The notes below the pieces were generated by a model that had not been told where the DNA came from, did not search any database, and saw only the letters and a program-made list of their open reading frames with translations. From NCBI GenBank assembly GCA_947168365.1, contig CAMVLO010000021.1:1-58578 (forward strand): DNA of 58,578 nt. Reading direction: 5' to 3'. Shown piece by piece: positions 17,074 to 25,268 of this stretch (position 1 is its first letter; each line of letters begins with the position of its first letter). The translations under genes and the position numbers were made by a program. The stretch comes from UBA3824 sp017541145. GTDB lineage: Bacteria; Bacteroidota; Bacteroidia; Bacteroidales; UBA3824.

Positions 17074-19365
17074 TTATTCTACTCTAAAACCAATTATCAA
17101 CTGATCATCAATCTGAGCCGCTTCTTTGAAACCGTGCATCCATTGGCTCATCTCGGATTGAATATAATGTTGCTGGTCTTCAACAGGTTCTGTAGAAATA
17201 GTCTTGAAAATATCTTTTAATCTTGACATCGTGAACTTAGTATAATTTTCACCGCCGAACTGATCTGTCAAACCGTCAGAAAACGCATAAAACATATCTC
17301 CCGGCAATGTATCGATAGTAACAGACGTAAATTTTACATGTTCTCTCATATAATTCATACCGATACAGATTTTATCAGGCTTGAATTCTATAATCTCACC
17401 ACCGCGAACCAAAAACAACGGACGTCTTGCGCCTGAAAATTTTACTTCATGATTTTTTTCGTCAATAAAAACCAACGCCAAATCCATTCCGTCTTGAATA
17501 TCTTTGATACAATCAAGAAATTTATCTTTGAACTGATTGAGAAATTCTGCCGGATCTTTTATAGTCTGAAGCCCCGAAGCAATATCATTCAACAACGATA
17601 TTCCCAAAATACTTACCAATGCTCCCGGCACACCGTGACCCGTACAATCAGCAACTATCAGATATTTAATACCGTTGCGCTCCATTGCCCAATAAAAATC
17701 ACCGGAAACTATCTCAAGAGGTTGCCAATAAACAAATATCTTGAAAAACATCTCCTGCAAAGTTTCAACACTCGGAACAGCAGCCTTCTGAATGCGGCTC
17801 GCATATTTGATTGACGCCAAAAGATGCTCATTGGCATCGTTGAGGACATCTCGCTGTTTTTCAATAATATTACGCTGCGAAGATATTTCATCGGTCTGAG
17901 CCATTACTTCTTCGCCAAGCTGAATCAACTCCGCATTACGGGAATTAATTGTACGGTTCTGAAGTTCCAACAATTTGTTGTCCCTCGTGGTACGGGTTCG
18001 CATTACTATTATATAACAAATAACAGCAAGACCTATCGCAAAGGTAATCAACATCCATTTCAACATCAAAGAATGTCGCGATGTTTGCTCCTCAAATTCC
18101 ATGTTACGACGTTTTATCTCCGTATCAATACCGTGAATTTTTTCCTCGTAAGCGGTTTGTGCAAAGAGTTTTTCTGACTTTATCGTATATTCTACCGAAA
18201 ACAATTGACGCTCTTTGGTATTTTTTTCTGAAAGTACTTCCAATAAACTCTGATAATCACCGACAGCTTTCAGATAATACGGAGCACACTCGTAATAAAC
18301 ATTTGTACCGTAAAGCTTATCCAAATTTTTTTTTGCTGATTTCAAATCTCCGCACTCTGTTAAAATAATAACCTTGTTGGAAATCAGATTATCATTTATA
18401 AATTCCAAACCGCGCAAAAAACCCGCATCATTTATTTCACGCGCTTTATCAAGATATTCAGTAATCAAAGTATCCTCACTGTCACGAAAATATCTGTATG
18501 CTTCAATATAAATTTGCGGGAAAACTACTGCCACATTCATCATCACATACAAATTGGAAGGGTCAAACTGCTCGTAAACACCATCTGACATCGCAAGTGC
18601 AAGAAGCAAATTAGTAACATCCTTACCCGTTTGATACATATCAAGATATGTAGTAGCCAACAAAACATTACATTCTATAACTCCCGAAGAATCAAGACAT
18701 TCGGTAGCAAGTTGTTTACTCTTGTTAAATTGTTCGATAGCGATATCATATACTTGATTTTGAGCAGATATCAATCCCAAATTGTTGTAAATCTCGTATT
18801 TTGCCAACGAATCGCCATATTCCAAAGCCTTGTGATAATAATCAATCGCCTCAGAAAACTGTCCGAAATTCGCCAACAACGATCCTATTGAATTATAAAA
18901 CTTTGATTGTAAGATTCTTGCCGAATCCAATTCCGACTGATGAGAATCTTTGTCTGACTTTTTTTGATTATTAATCTTTGAATCAATACTTCTTACAAGA
19001 TTATCCACAACCTCCAATCCGTTGTAAGCTGCGGTAAGTGCCGAATCTACAAGATCTTCGTAAGAATAAGAAGTAGAAAGTATCAGAAAACCGCTTGCCT
19101 CGTAATAAGAATCATTCAACTTTTTGGCAAGATCTATTGTTTTTTCAGAACATTCACGGGCATAATCAATATCATAATCCAAAACAGTTTTGGCAATAGA
19201 AATATATAGCTTCATTTTCTCAAAATCATTGCGTTTGTTGGAAACTAAATCACGAAGACTGTCAATATTAATTTCGGTCTCCTCCTCTACTTCCTCTTGA
19301 GCAAACAACTTCGGAGAAATAAAAACTAGTAAAAAAATCAGTATAATAGTTCTGAAAAACATCAT
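17074..19365 (-). CDS. TPR-transmembrane-SpoIIE (PP2C) phosphatase
   Basis: 763 residues. Signal peptide (cleavage after LFA), a periplasmic helical region of TPR-like repeats (clearest at about 155-215, SKFYNSIGSLLANFGQFSEAIDYYHKALEYGD), one membrane helix (about 433-455), and a cytoplasmic coiled coil. The C-terminal SpoIIE/PP2C Ser/Thr phosphatase domain runs from about 545, with the metal-binding motifs EIVSGDFYWA and VADCTGHGVPGALVSILG and the FSDGLTDQFGG motif. The layout is that of a membrane sensor that relays a signal to a phosphatase, as in partner-switching pathways. No anti-sigma or STAS partner is nearby. The start may be the second Met. Confidence 0.92.
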   Translation of the reverse strand: MMFFRTIILIFLLVFISPKLFAQEEVEEETEINIDSLRDLVSNKRNDFEKMKLYISIAKTVLDYDIDYARECSEKTIDLAKKLNDSYYEASGFLILSTSYSYEDLVDSALTAAYNGLEVVDNLVRSIDSKINNQKKSDKDSHQSELDSARILQSKFYNSIGSLLANFGQFSEAIDYYHKALEYGDSLAKYEIYNNLGLISAQNQVYDIAIEQFNKSKQLATECLDSSGVIECNVLLATTYLDMYQTGKDVTNLLLALAMSDGVYEQFDPSNLYVMMNVAVVFPQIYIEAYRYFRDSEDTLITEYLDKAREINDAGFLRGLEFINDNLISNKVIILTECGDLKSAKKNLDKLYGTNVYYECAPYYLKAVGDYQSLLEVLSEKNTKERQLFSVEYTIKSEKLFAQTAYEEKIHGIDTEIKRRNMEFEEQTSRHSLMLKWMLITFAIGLAVICYIIVMRTRTTRDNKLLELQNRTINSRNAELIQLGEEVMAQTDEISSQRNIIEKQRDVLNDANEHLLASIKYASRIQKAAVPSVETLQEMFFKIFVYWQPLEIVSGDFYWAMERNGIKYLIVADCTGHGVPGALVSILGISLLNDIASGLQTIKDPAEFLNQFKDKFLDCIKDIQDGMDLALVFIDEKNHEVKFSGARRPLFLVRGGEIIEFKPDKICIGMNYMREHVKFTSVTIDTLPGDMFYAFSDGLTDQFGGENYTKFTMSRLKDIFKTISTEPVEDQQHYIQSEMSQWMHGFKEAAQIDDQLIIGFRVE

Positions 19366-19373
19366 AAAAAAAG

Positions 19374-19404
19374 GTTGCCTGCCGACAAAATATCGTCAGG
19401 CAAC
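19374..19404 (-). terminator. Terminator after the acidic lipoprotein gene
   Basis: Inverted repeat GTTGCCTG / CAGGCAAC with a run of seven T next to it on the - strand, located between the acidic lipoprotein and the phosphatase gene. Confidence 0.8.
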
Positions 19405-19446
19405 TTCAATGCGGTCATTATTTGAGATAATATTACCAAGAAGATA

Positions 19447-19818
19447 TTAATCACCTGTATCACCCGAAAAGATAATTACAATCTTTCCTTCGTTGTCATC
19501 TTCTTGTGTATCATTATTCTCTGTTTCTTTGTTATCTTCTTCTTTTTCTTCTTCCTCAGCCTCTTGTTGTTTACGGGCTTCCTCCTCCTTGCGAGCCTCC
19601 TCATCGCTGGCAATATAACTGTTGTCATCAAATTCCAACTCTCCGCCATCGGTAAAAGCCTCTATTGTACAACCGCCGTTTTTAGCAGGTTGATTGTTGT
19701 TAGGAGTTTCAGGTTCAGAAGGTTCTGTAATTACAACATCTTCTTCGTCCTTGTTAGAACAAGATGTAACCAACGATGTTGCAACACACAACGCCATAAT
19801 AAAACCAAATTTTTTCAT
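19447..19818 (-). CDS. Small acidic lipoprotein
   Basis: 123 residues. A clear lipoprotein signal (MKKFGFIMALCVATSLVTSC, Cys20) is followed by a disordered, highly acidic chain. It contains a helical EEARKEEEARKQQEAEEEEKEED stretch at about 73-95 and a short hydrophobic end (GKIVIIFSGDTGD). No domain is recognised. It lies upstream of the SpoIIE phosphatase but is separated from it by a terminator. Confidence 0.7.
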   Translation of the reverse strand: MKKFGFIMALCVATSLVTSCSNKDEEDVVITEPSEPETPNNNQPAKNGGCTIEAFTDGGELEFDDNSYIASDEEARKEEEARKQQEAEEEEKEEDNKETENNDTQEDDNEGKIVIIFSGDTGD

Positions 19819-19996
19819 ATCAAAACATCTTTTATGATTAATACTCTATTACTCAACTTTTTGTAAATATATTACAATCGAAAAAAACTCAATAAAAACA
19901 CTTACTAAATTTGAGTTATTTATATTTACTACAGTTAAGTACTATTAAATAAAAACTCTGGTTTTCAATTTTTTAGTATGTGAATACCTATAAATT

Positions 19997-21079
19997 TTAC
20001 TGCAATTTACATTCCAAAACAGAATGACCGAACGATAGATTGTCAGTAATATTTTCTACAGTATATCCCGCACTTTTTAGGATTTGAATCATATCGTCAC
20101 TGTGATACATCTTACTGTTTCCGTTGGCAATTACAGTAAAATACAAGCTGGTCATAGTCAAACAGTAAGACGCTGCCTCATATTTTTGTCTGTCCCAAAA
20201 TGTTTCCATAATGTACAAACGTCCGCCGGGCTTCAACGCCTGTTTGGCATTAGTAACAATATGCAAAATCTGTTCTTGAGAAAAACAATCCAAAAACTGA
20301 CTCATCCATATTGCATCATAACCTTCAGGATATTTTGTATCGCTAAGTACATCAGCCGGATATGTACTGATTCTGTTAACATTTTTACTTTCCACAACAT
20401 TTTTTTTCAACATCTTGCATTGCTGCGGCAAATCCATTACCGTTACCTCTACCTGAGGATTGTAATCAGTACACCTAAGCGCAAAACGTCCTGTATTGCC
20501 GCCTACGTCAAGTATTTTCTTAGGATTACGTTCAAAAATTATCTTCAGAGCCTCATCAAACGACGAATCTGAATAAAAATGATCGAATGCAAACCACGAT
20601 TTTTGAACTTCGGGTTCCAATTCAGAAAGACCTTCATAAACAGTTGACCAATTGCCCAACGATTTCAGACCTTCGGGTTTACCTTCTTTCAAACATCTTT
20701 CAATCTCATAAAAACCCTTGTAATTGACATCATTAGTAAAATCCATATTTACTTGAGTCATCTTATCAGTAAGGATATACCAACCGGTTTTAGTAATAAA
20801 GAATTTACCGTCTTTAAGTATTACAGTACCGATAGTCAACGAAGCTTCCACCAAAACTTTTACAGCATAAAGACTAAGTTTAGTAATTTCGGCAATCTGT
20901 TTGAGATTGATACCGTCGGGATTATCGCTTAAAGCCTGAAAAATACCGAGTTTCCACATCATTCTTGACGCTTGAAAACTAATAGGGCCAAAAGCTATAA
21001 CCTGAGCAGCGCGTTGAGCTTCCAATATAGAAAGTCTGTCGCGACCGTACAATTCTTTCAAAGGTGATTCTAATTCCAT
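19997..21079 (-). CDS. SAM-dependent O-methyltransferase (two-domain)
   Basis: 360 residues. An N-terminal winged-helix dimerisation-like domain (about 20-110) is followed by a methyltransferase domain with the SAM motif KILDVGGNTGRFALRC near residue 190 and the acidic strand end VTVMDLP. The WMSQFLDCFSQEQ segment occupies the place of the catalytic His region of plant-type O-methyltransferases (Methyltransf_2); a His there is not seen. Such methyltransferases recur in aryl-polyene and flexirubin-like pigment clusters of Bacteroidota. Here the ketosynthase is the nearest upstream neighbour, but a terminator and a 337-base gap separate them. Confidence 0.85.
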   Translation of the reverse strand: MELESPLKELYGRDRLSILEAQRAAQVIAFGPISFQASRMMWKLGIFQALSDNPDGINLKQIAEITKLSLYAVKVLVEASLTIGTVILKDGKFFITKTGWYILTDKMTQVNMDFTNDVNYKGFYEIERCLKEGKPEGLKSLGNWSTVYEGLSELEPEVQKSWFAFDHFYSDSSFDEALKIIFERNPKKILDVGGNTGRFALRCTDYNPQVEVTVMDLPQQCKMLKKNVVESKNVNRISTYPADVLSDTKYPEGYDAIWMSQFLDCFSQEQILHIVTNAKQALKPGGRLYIMETFWDRQKYEAASYCLTMTSLYFTVIANGNSKMYHSDDMIQILKSAGYTVENITDNLSFGHSVLECKLQ

Positions 21080-21361
21080 TACAATTAAATATAAAGATGT
21101 TCAGGCTGTAAAATTAATTAAATTTTTCACAACAACATCAATCGAAATAAAGTTTTTTGTCACAAAATCCAAATGACGATTTATTTCAAACGCAGTTTTC
21201 GACAGTTTTGTCACTATTACAATAGGATAAAAAACATCTGTTTTATTCCATTGTCGCTGCGTCAATTTACTATATCAGTAGTGATTATATTGTGTTTTCG
21301 TTTCGTGACATCTTTTTTTAGGATGTTGCGAATCAAGTAACATGTCACAACAAAAAAGAAA
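21080..21361. other. Gene-free interval upstream of the methyltransferase
   Basis: AT-rich, with no open frame worth reporting. It should hold the methyltransferase promoter (- strand). The only structure seen is a loose inverted repeat around 21304-21349 (GTGACAT ... ATGTCAC). Confidence 0.5.
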
Positions 21362-21387
21362 AAGGCCATCCCAAACGGGACAGCCTT
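21362..21387 (-). terminator. Terminator after the ketosynthase gene
   Basis: Stem AAGGC-CA-TCCC / GGGA-CA-GCCTT with a four-base loop; a T-run follows on the - strand. Confidence 0.8.
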
Positions 21388-21416
21388 ATATATTATGTAT
21401 TTTTGTTTTACTTCGC

Positions 21417-22637
21417 TTACAAGTTCTTAACAATCAAAGTAGAGTTAGTACCGCCAAATCCGAATGAATTTGATAAGAATGTATCAAAATGTGCAGATAC
21501 TCTCGTTCCCGGGATGTTAAGTTTTGCAGAATCCTCATCAGGATTTTCAAAGTTGAGGTTGGCAGCTACGAAATCGTTTTTCATCATCAAAATAGAATAG
21601 ATAGTTTCTGATGCGCCTGCCATCCACATCTCGTGACCTGTTTGAGATTTAGTAGAAGTAACGTATGGATGATGATCTCCAAATACTTGAGCAATTGCTT
21701 TAGCTTCGTTTTGGTCGCCGATATGTGTAGAAGTAGCGTGAGCATTTACATATCCGATAGTTTTGATATCGATACCTGCATTTGCAATAGCTTTCTGAAG
21801 AGATTTAGCCGGACCTTCTACGTTAGGAGAAGAAATATGATCTCCGTTAGAAGAGAAACCCCAACCCAAAACTTCAGCGATAATAGGAGCACCGCGTTTT
21901 ACAGCGTGTTCGTATTCTTCGATAATAACAGTAGCAGCACCGCCGCCCGGTACAAGACCGTCGCGGTCTCTATCGAATGGACGAGATGCAGCAGTAGGAT
22001 TGTCTTCACGTACTGAGAATGCACTGATACCGTCAAAAGAACCTACAGCGTAAGGGTTAACTTCTTGAGCACCACCGCACACAACCATTTCTTCAAGACC
22101 GTTTTTGATGAGCAATGCACCCAAACCGATAGCATGGCTGGAAGAAGCGCAGGCAGCAGAAATGGTTAAATTGATACCTCTTAATTTGAAAATACAACCT
22201 AAGTTCATTGTTACGGTAGAGTTCATAGATTGAAAAATACCGCCCGAACCGATAAGAGTAGTGTTCTTTTTGCGGAACATGGTTTCTACGCTCTTATAAA
22301 CAGGCTCTGCGCTAGAATCGTTACCGTAAAGCAAGCCGACATCGTTTTTATTGAGATAATCTTGATCGATTTTGGCATTGTTGAGAGCCTCAACTGTTGC
22401 AACGTAAGCGTATTTAGCTTGTTCCGGCATGAATACGCGTTGACCTCTAGAGAGCTGACCTTTCAAATCAGGAATATCAAGTTTAGAAGTCAATCCTGAA
22501 CGGAATCCGAGTTCTTTACGTTCCTGATCTAATATAATGCCTGATTTGCCGTTGTACAGCGAATCTCTAACTTCATCGAGATTTTTTCCGAGACAAGAAT
22601 AAATTCCGAGTCCGGTAATTACAACTCTTTTTTCCAT
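21417..22637 (-). CDS. Beta-ketoacyl-ACP synthase (FabB/FabF-like)
   Basis: 406 residues with a complete Cys-His-His active site: C163 (SAACASSSHAIG), H300 (NAHATSTHIGDQNE) and H335 in a KSQTGHEMWMAGASE motif with K330. Catalyses decarboxylative condensation of an acyl chain with malonyl-ACP. The N-terminus (MEKRVVITGLGIYSCLG) and overall pattern are closer to FabB than to FabF. It sits in a group with an acyltransferase, an FAD oxidoreductase and a methyltransferase, not beside acpP or other fatty-acid genes. That suggests a specialised lipid or polyene role rather than the housekeeping enzyme. Confidence 0.92.
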   Translation of the reverse strand: MEKRVVITGLGIYSCLGKNLDEVRDSLYNGKSGIILDQERKELGFRSGLTSKLDIPDLKGQLSRGQRVFMPEQAKYAYVATVEALNNAKIDQDYLNKNDVGLLYGNDSSAEPVYKSVETMFRKKNTTLIGSGGIFQSMNSTVTMNLGCIFKLRGINLTISAACASSSHAIGLGALLIKNGLEEMVVCGGAQEVNPYAVGSFDGISAFSVREDNPTAASRPFDRDRDGLVPGGGAATVIIEEYEHAVKRGAPIIAEVLGWGFSSNGDHISSPNVEGPAKSLQKAIANAGIDIKTIGYVNAHATSTHIGDQNEAKAIAQVFGDHHPYVTSTKSQTGHEMWMAGASETIYSILMMKNDFVAANLNFENPDEDSAKLNIPGTRVSAHFDTFLSNSFGFGGTNSTLIVKNL

Positions 22638-22741
22638 GTATTTCTACTAAAAAAATGTTATCTAAATTATTTGGGCAAAGATAATCCGATTTTTTTTCAA
22701 TAACAAATATTTTTTGCTATAACTGCTTTTTTGCTTTTTTT

Positions 22742-23518
22742 TTAATAATCAAAATTTTTGCCGAGGTCGTAAGTTTTGCCGTCTTCTACCCCGCTCATTT
22801 TCATAACACCTGTTACAACATGTCCATAACGGTCTGTAACTTTTACAGTAAGATTGCAGTTGTATTGATCGAAAGGACATTGAAGTTCCCAAAAAGCGTT
22901 GTATTTGTAAGGTTTCATTTCATAAAACTTTTTTCCGTCTTTTGAGAGTTCAACTTTTTTCACACCGTATCTTCCATTGAAAATAAACGCTCCTAAAAAC
23001 CAATTGTTAGAACCTGATTTTATTTTCAATACGAGATTTTTGTCTGTATAGTAAGGAGTTTCTCTCCATTTTACATTTACTTTGCCGAGACCTTTGTTAC
23101 CTGTCAGATATTCAAAACCTTCGGGCGTATTGTCAAACCAAGAATTATCGCCGTCGGGACAAATATCTTTTCCTACAACTCGGATTGTTTTGTCGTTGTA
23201 CTTGATTTCGTAAGCCGAACCGAGAATATAATCGGGGAAAAAGTAAACGCCTACAGCAACATTATAATAACCTTTTTCCATTTCAGGCAGCGGATAAGGA
23301 TAACTGTCATTGTTGTCGGGCTGACCGTAAAAAGTGATATAACCGTCTTTCCATTCGGTAACTTTGCCGTTTTCTGTAGAACTGTTATTATCAGAATTGT
23401 TTTGTTCCGTTTGATTTTCCGGATTGTTGACATCGTCAGAAGTTTCTTTATCATCACAAGAAGCTCCCATCAACAACACTGACAAAATTAATGTTAGAAT
23501 TTTTTTGTTATTTTTCAT
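22742..23518 (-). CDS. Expansin-like lipoprotein
   Basis: 258 residues from the ATG at 23516-23518, chosen because it opens the lipoprotein signal (lipobox MGASC, Cys21). After a 30-residue polar linker, two domains match bacterial expansins of the EXLX1 type. Domain 1 (about 55-155, double-psi barrel) has GYITFYG, KDICPDG with D118, WFDNTPEGF with D129 and GKVNVKWRETP. Domain 2 (about 160-258, CBM63-like) has LKIKSGSNNWFLGAFIFNGRYGVKKVE, KYNAFW and LTVKVTDRYGHVV. Thr62, D118, D129, W173 with F174, and Y206 fall at the known functional positions; the usual Tyr after the first Asp is Cys120. Expansins loosen cellulose-rich walls without hydrolysis. Confidence 0.85.
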   Translation of the reverse strand: MKNNKKILTLILSVLLMGASCDDKETSDDVNNPENQTEQNNSDNNSSTENGKVTEWKDGYITFYGQPDNNDSYPYPLPEMEKGYYNVAVGVYFFPDYILGSAYEIKYNDKTIRVVGKDICPDGDNSWFDNTPEGFEYLTGNKGLGKVNVKWRETPYYTDKNLVLKIKSGSNNWFLGAFIFNGRYGVKKVELSKDGKKFYEMKPYKYNAFWELQCPFDQYNCNLTVKVTDRYGHVVTGVMKMSGVEDGKTYDLGKNFDY

Positions 23519-23593
23519 GGTGAATCTTTTTTTTTGCAAAAGAACGTAAAAAATTTTGATTTGTTGCAGAAGAGGAACGGATGCTCATGGAAA

Positions 23594-23812
23594 TTATTTT
23601 TTGGTACATACCGCACGAATTGAAAACCCTTGAAAACGGTAATGACCGTGCATATAAGTTGTGTCAGAGCGGAAATAGAATCCCCTTGCATCGTTCGCAT
23701 AATCAGCGTATAATGTTGAAGTCCAATACCAACCTGATGCTTCTTTTAATAGAGAATCATTGGAACGGAAACCGCAGGCGGGTAGAAAAAATGGCGCAAT
23801 CTCACTAAAAAA
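23594..23812 (-). pseudogene. C-terminal remnant of a FISUMP-domain protein
   Basis: In one - strand frame this stretch reads LPACGFRSNDS...GWYWTSTLYADYANDARGFYF...GFSIRAVCTKK and then a stop. That is the characteristic ending of Fibrobacter succinogenes major paralogous (FISUMP) domains (LPA.GYR ... YWSST ... GFSVRCV). There is no start codon in frame and an in-frame stop lies just upstream (23813-23815), so about two thirds or more of the gene is missing. It sits directly behind the acyltransferase stop codon. The protein would have been an exported surface protein. Confidence 0.75.
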
Positions 23813-23837
23813 TTAAGATTGTGCCACTTAATAAATG

Positions 23838-25256
23838 TTAATTTCCTTTTCTCCAAACTTTTTTGCTAAGAATTTTGTCCAATTTCTCGAAAAGAGTTTT
23901 TCTGAGATTTATGGTTTCTTTGAGTCCTTGTCCGCGTTTTTCGTGTTCTGAACGTTTTGAACGCACATGAAAACGCCATTCGCGTTTCAAGCCGATGAAA
24001 AATTTTCTGTATGTCCACGCAAACAACCCTAACGAGGGCAGACAAACCAAGTGCAAAAGCGAACACCACCAGTTCCAAAAATACGACTCCACCGCAAAAA
24101 ACAGTCCGTAAATCACCGGAAAAGCCACCAATGAACCCACCGCAAAACGTATTCCGCCTACGAACATCGTCATGTGTGCGTTACCTGCTTTAAACTTTTT
24201 TGTAAGCGGATAAGGCGACAAGAATATCAAAATATTTGGTATCGAGGCAATTACAAACAACGGAAACAATATCAACAGACACAAAAATCTGATTAGTAAT
24301 GACCACGGTTTCCAAGGGATGTCAAAATTATCGTCGATAATTCTAAATCTTTTACAGTTTTTCTTTAAAGTAAGAAAATCAGAATAGATGTTGCTGCATT
24401 CTTCCGGATTAGTTGCCTTATAGTTTTCTAAATCAACAAATAATGCTTTGTCAGACTCCAACTTGTCGGGAAGATATTTTGAATTGCCACCACAATCTGC
24501 ACAATATTTTTTACCGTAAGTTTCACGAATATAGTCAATTGCTTCGTAGTTTTCCAAATCGGTAATATTCAACATCATATCTGCAATACGCTGTCTAACT
24601 ACGGCATTAACATTTCGCTGAGCTGTACGCGGCTTGGTTTTGTACAATTCATAATAATCTTTCAACGAAACCGGTTCGCCACACTGAATAATCATGTCTT
24701 CCCTAAATTTGAAATAATTGGAATAGTGATTAATCAAAGGTAATATTTTGATATCTGCCTCAAAATTAGATTTTTTTGCTGCATCAAATGCCATTCTGAG
24801 ATATCCGAAAGAGAAATCACCCAACCAACGTTTGTCTTGATTGAGAGCTTCAGGGAAAATAAGTACGGAACCGCCTTCCAAAATTCTCCCGCCGGCTTCT
24901 TCAAAAATATCGAAATTGTTTTTCAAAGAATCAACACCGTCAAAATTAATTCTGTATGCCGGCAAAAGGTAAATACTTCTAAGGAAACGACCGATAAAAG
25001 GACGATTGAAAGCATCTGCTCTTGTAAAAATGCTTACTACTCTGTCCTTAAAAGCAAATTCCACACCCAAAGCATCGTTTAATGCATTCTGATGGTTGGA
25101 TGCTATAATAAGAGGTGTACCCTTTTGAGGGATATTCTCTCTACCTAATACGTAAATATGTTTGTAGTAAATGGAATTATGACACCATCTAAGATAACTT
25201 CTTAAGAGTCTGAAAACCACTTCACCCAAAAGGCTTCTCTTTTTTTTCTTCAACAT
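23838..25256 (-). CDS. PlsC-like acyltransferase with C-terminal membrane helices
   Basis: 472 residues. The N-terminal half is a glycerol-phosphate-type acyltransferase domain with the N-H-Q-N-A-L-N-D motif (His, then Asp six residues on, as in this Bacteroidota subfamily) near residue 54. It also has the FPEA block IFPEALNQDKRW. Two or three membrane helices follow (about 320-405), then a basic tail. Probably transfers an acyl group from ACP or CoA to a lipid or polyene head. It follows the FAD oxidoreductase by 12 bases, so they share a transcript. Confidence 0.88.
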   Translation of the reverse strand: MLKKKKRSLLGEVVFRLLRSYLRWCHNSIYYKHIYVLGRENIPQKGTPLIIASNHQNALNDALGVEFAFKDRVVSIFTRADAFNRPFIGRFLRSIYLLPAYRINFDGVDSLKNNFDIFEEAGGRILEGGSVLIFPEALNQDKRWLGDFSFGYLRMAFDAAKKSNFEADIKILPLINHYSNYFKFREDMIIQCGEPVSLKDYYELYKTKPRTAQRNVNAVVRQRIADMMLNITDLENYEAIDYIRETYGKKYCADCGGNSKYLPDKLESDKALFVDLENYKATNPEECSNIYSDFLTLKKNCKRFRIIDDNFDIPWKPWSLLIRFLCLLILFPLFVIASIPNILIFLSPYPLTKKFKAGNAHMTMFVGGIRFAVGSLVAFPVIYGLFFAVESYFWNWWCSLLHLVCLPSLGLFAWTYRKFFIGLKREWRFHVRSKRSEHEKRGQGLKETINLRKTLFEKLDKILSKKVWRKGN

Positions 25257-25268
25257 ATATGTTTGAAC

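Noticed and set aside
21417..22637. Housekeeping fabF
   Set aside because: The active site fits, but acpP and other fab genes are absent around it and its neighbours are pathway-type genes; left without a gene symbol.
23581..23808. 75-residue protein on the + strand
   Set aside because: It is the antisense of the FISUMP remnant, whose frame has clear family similarity.
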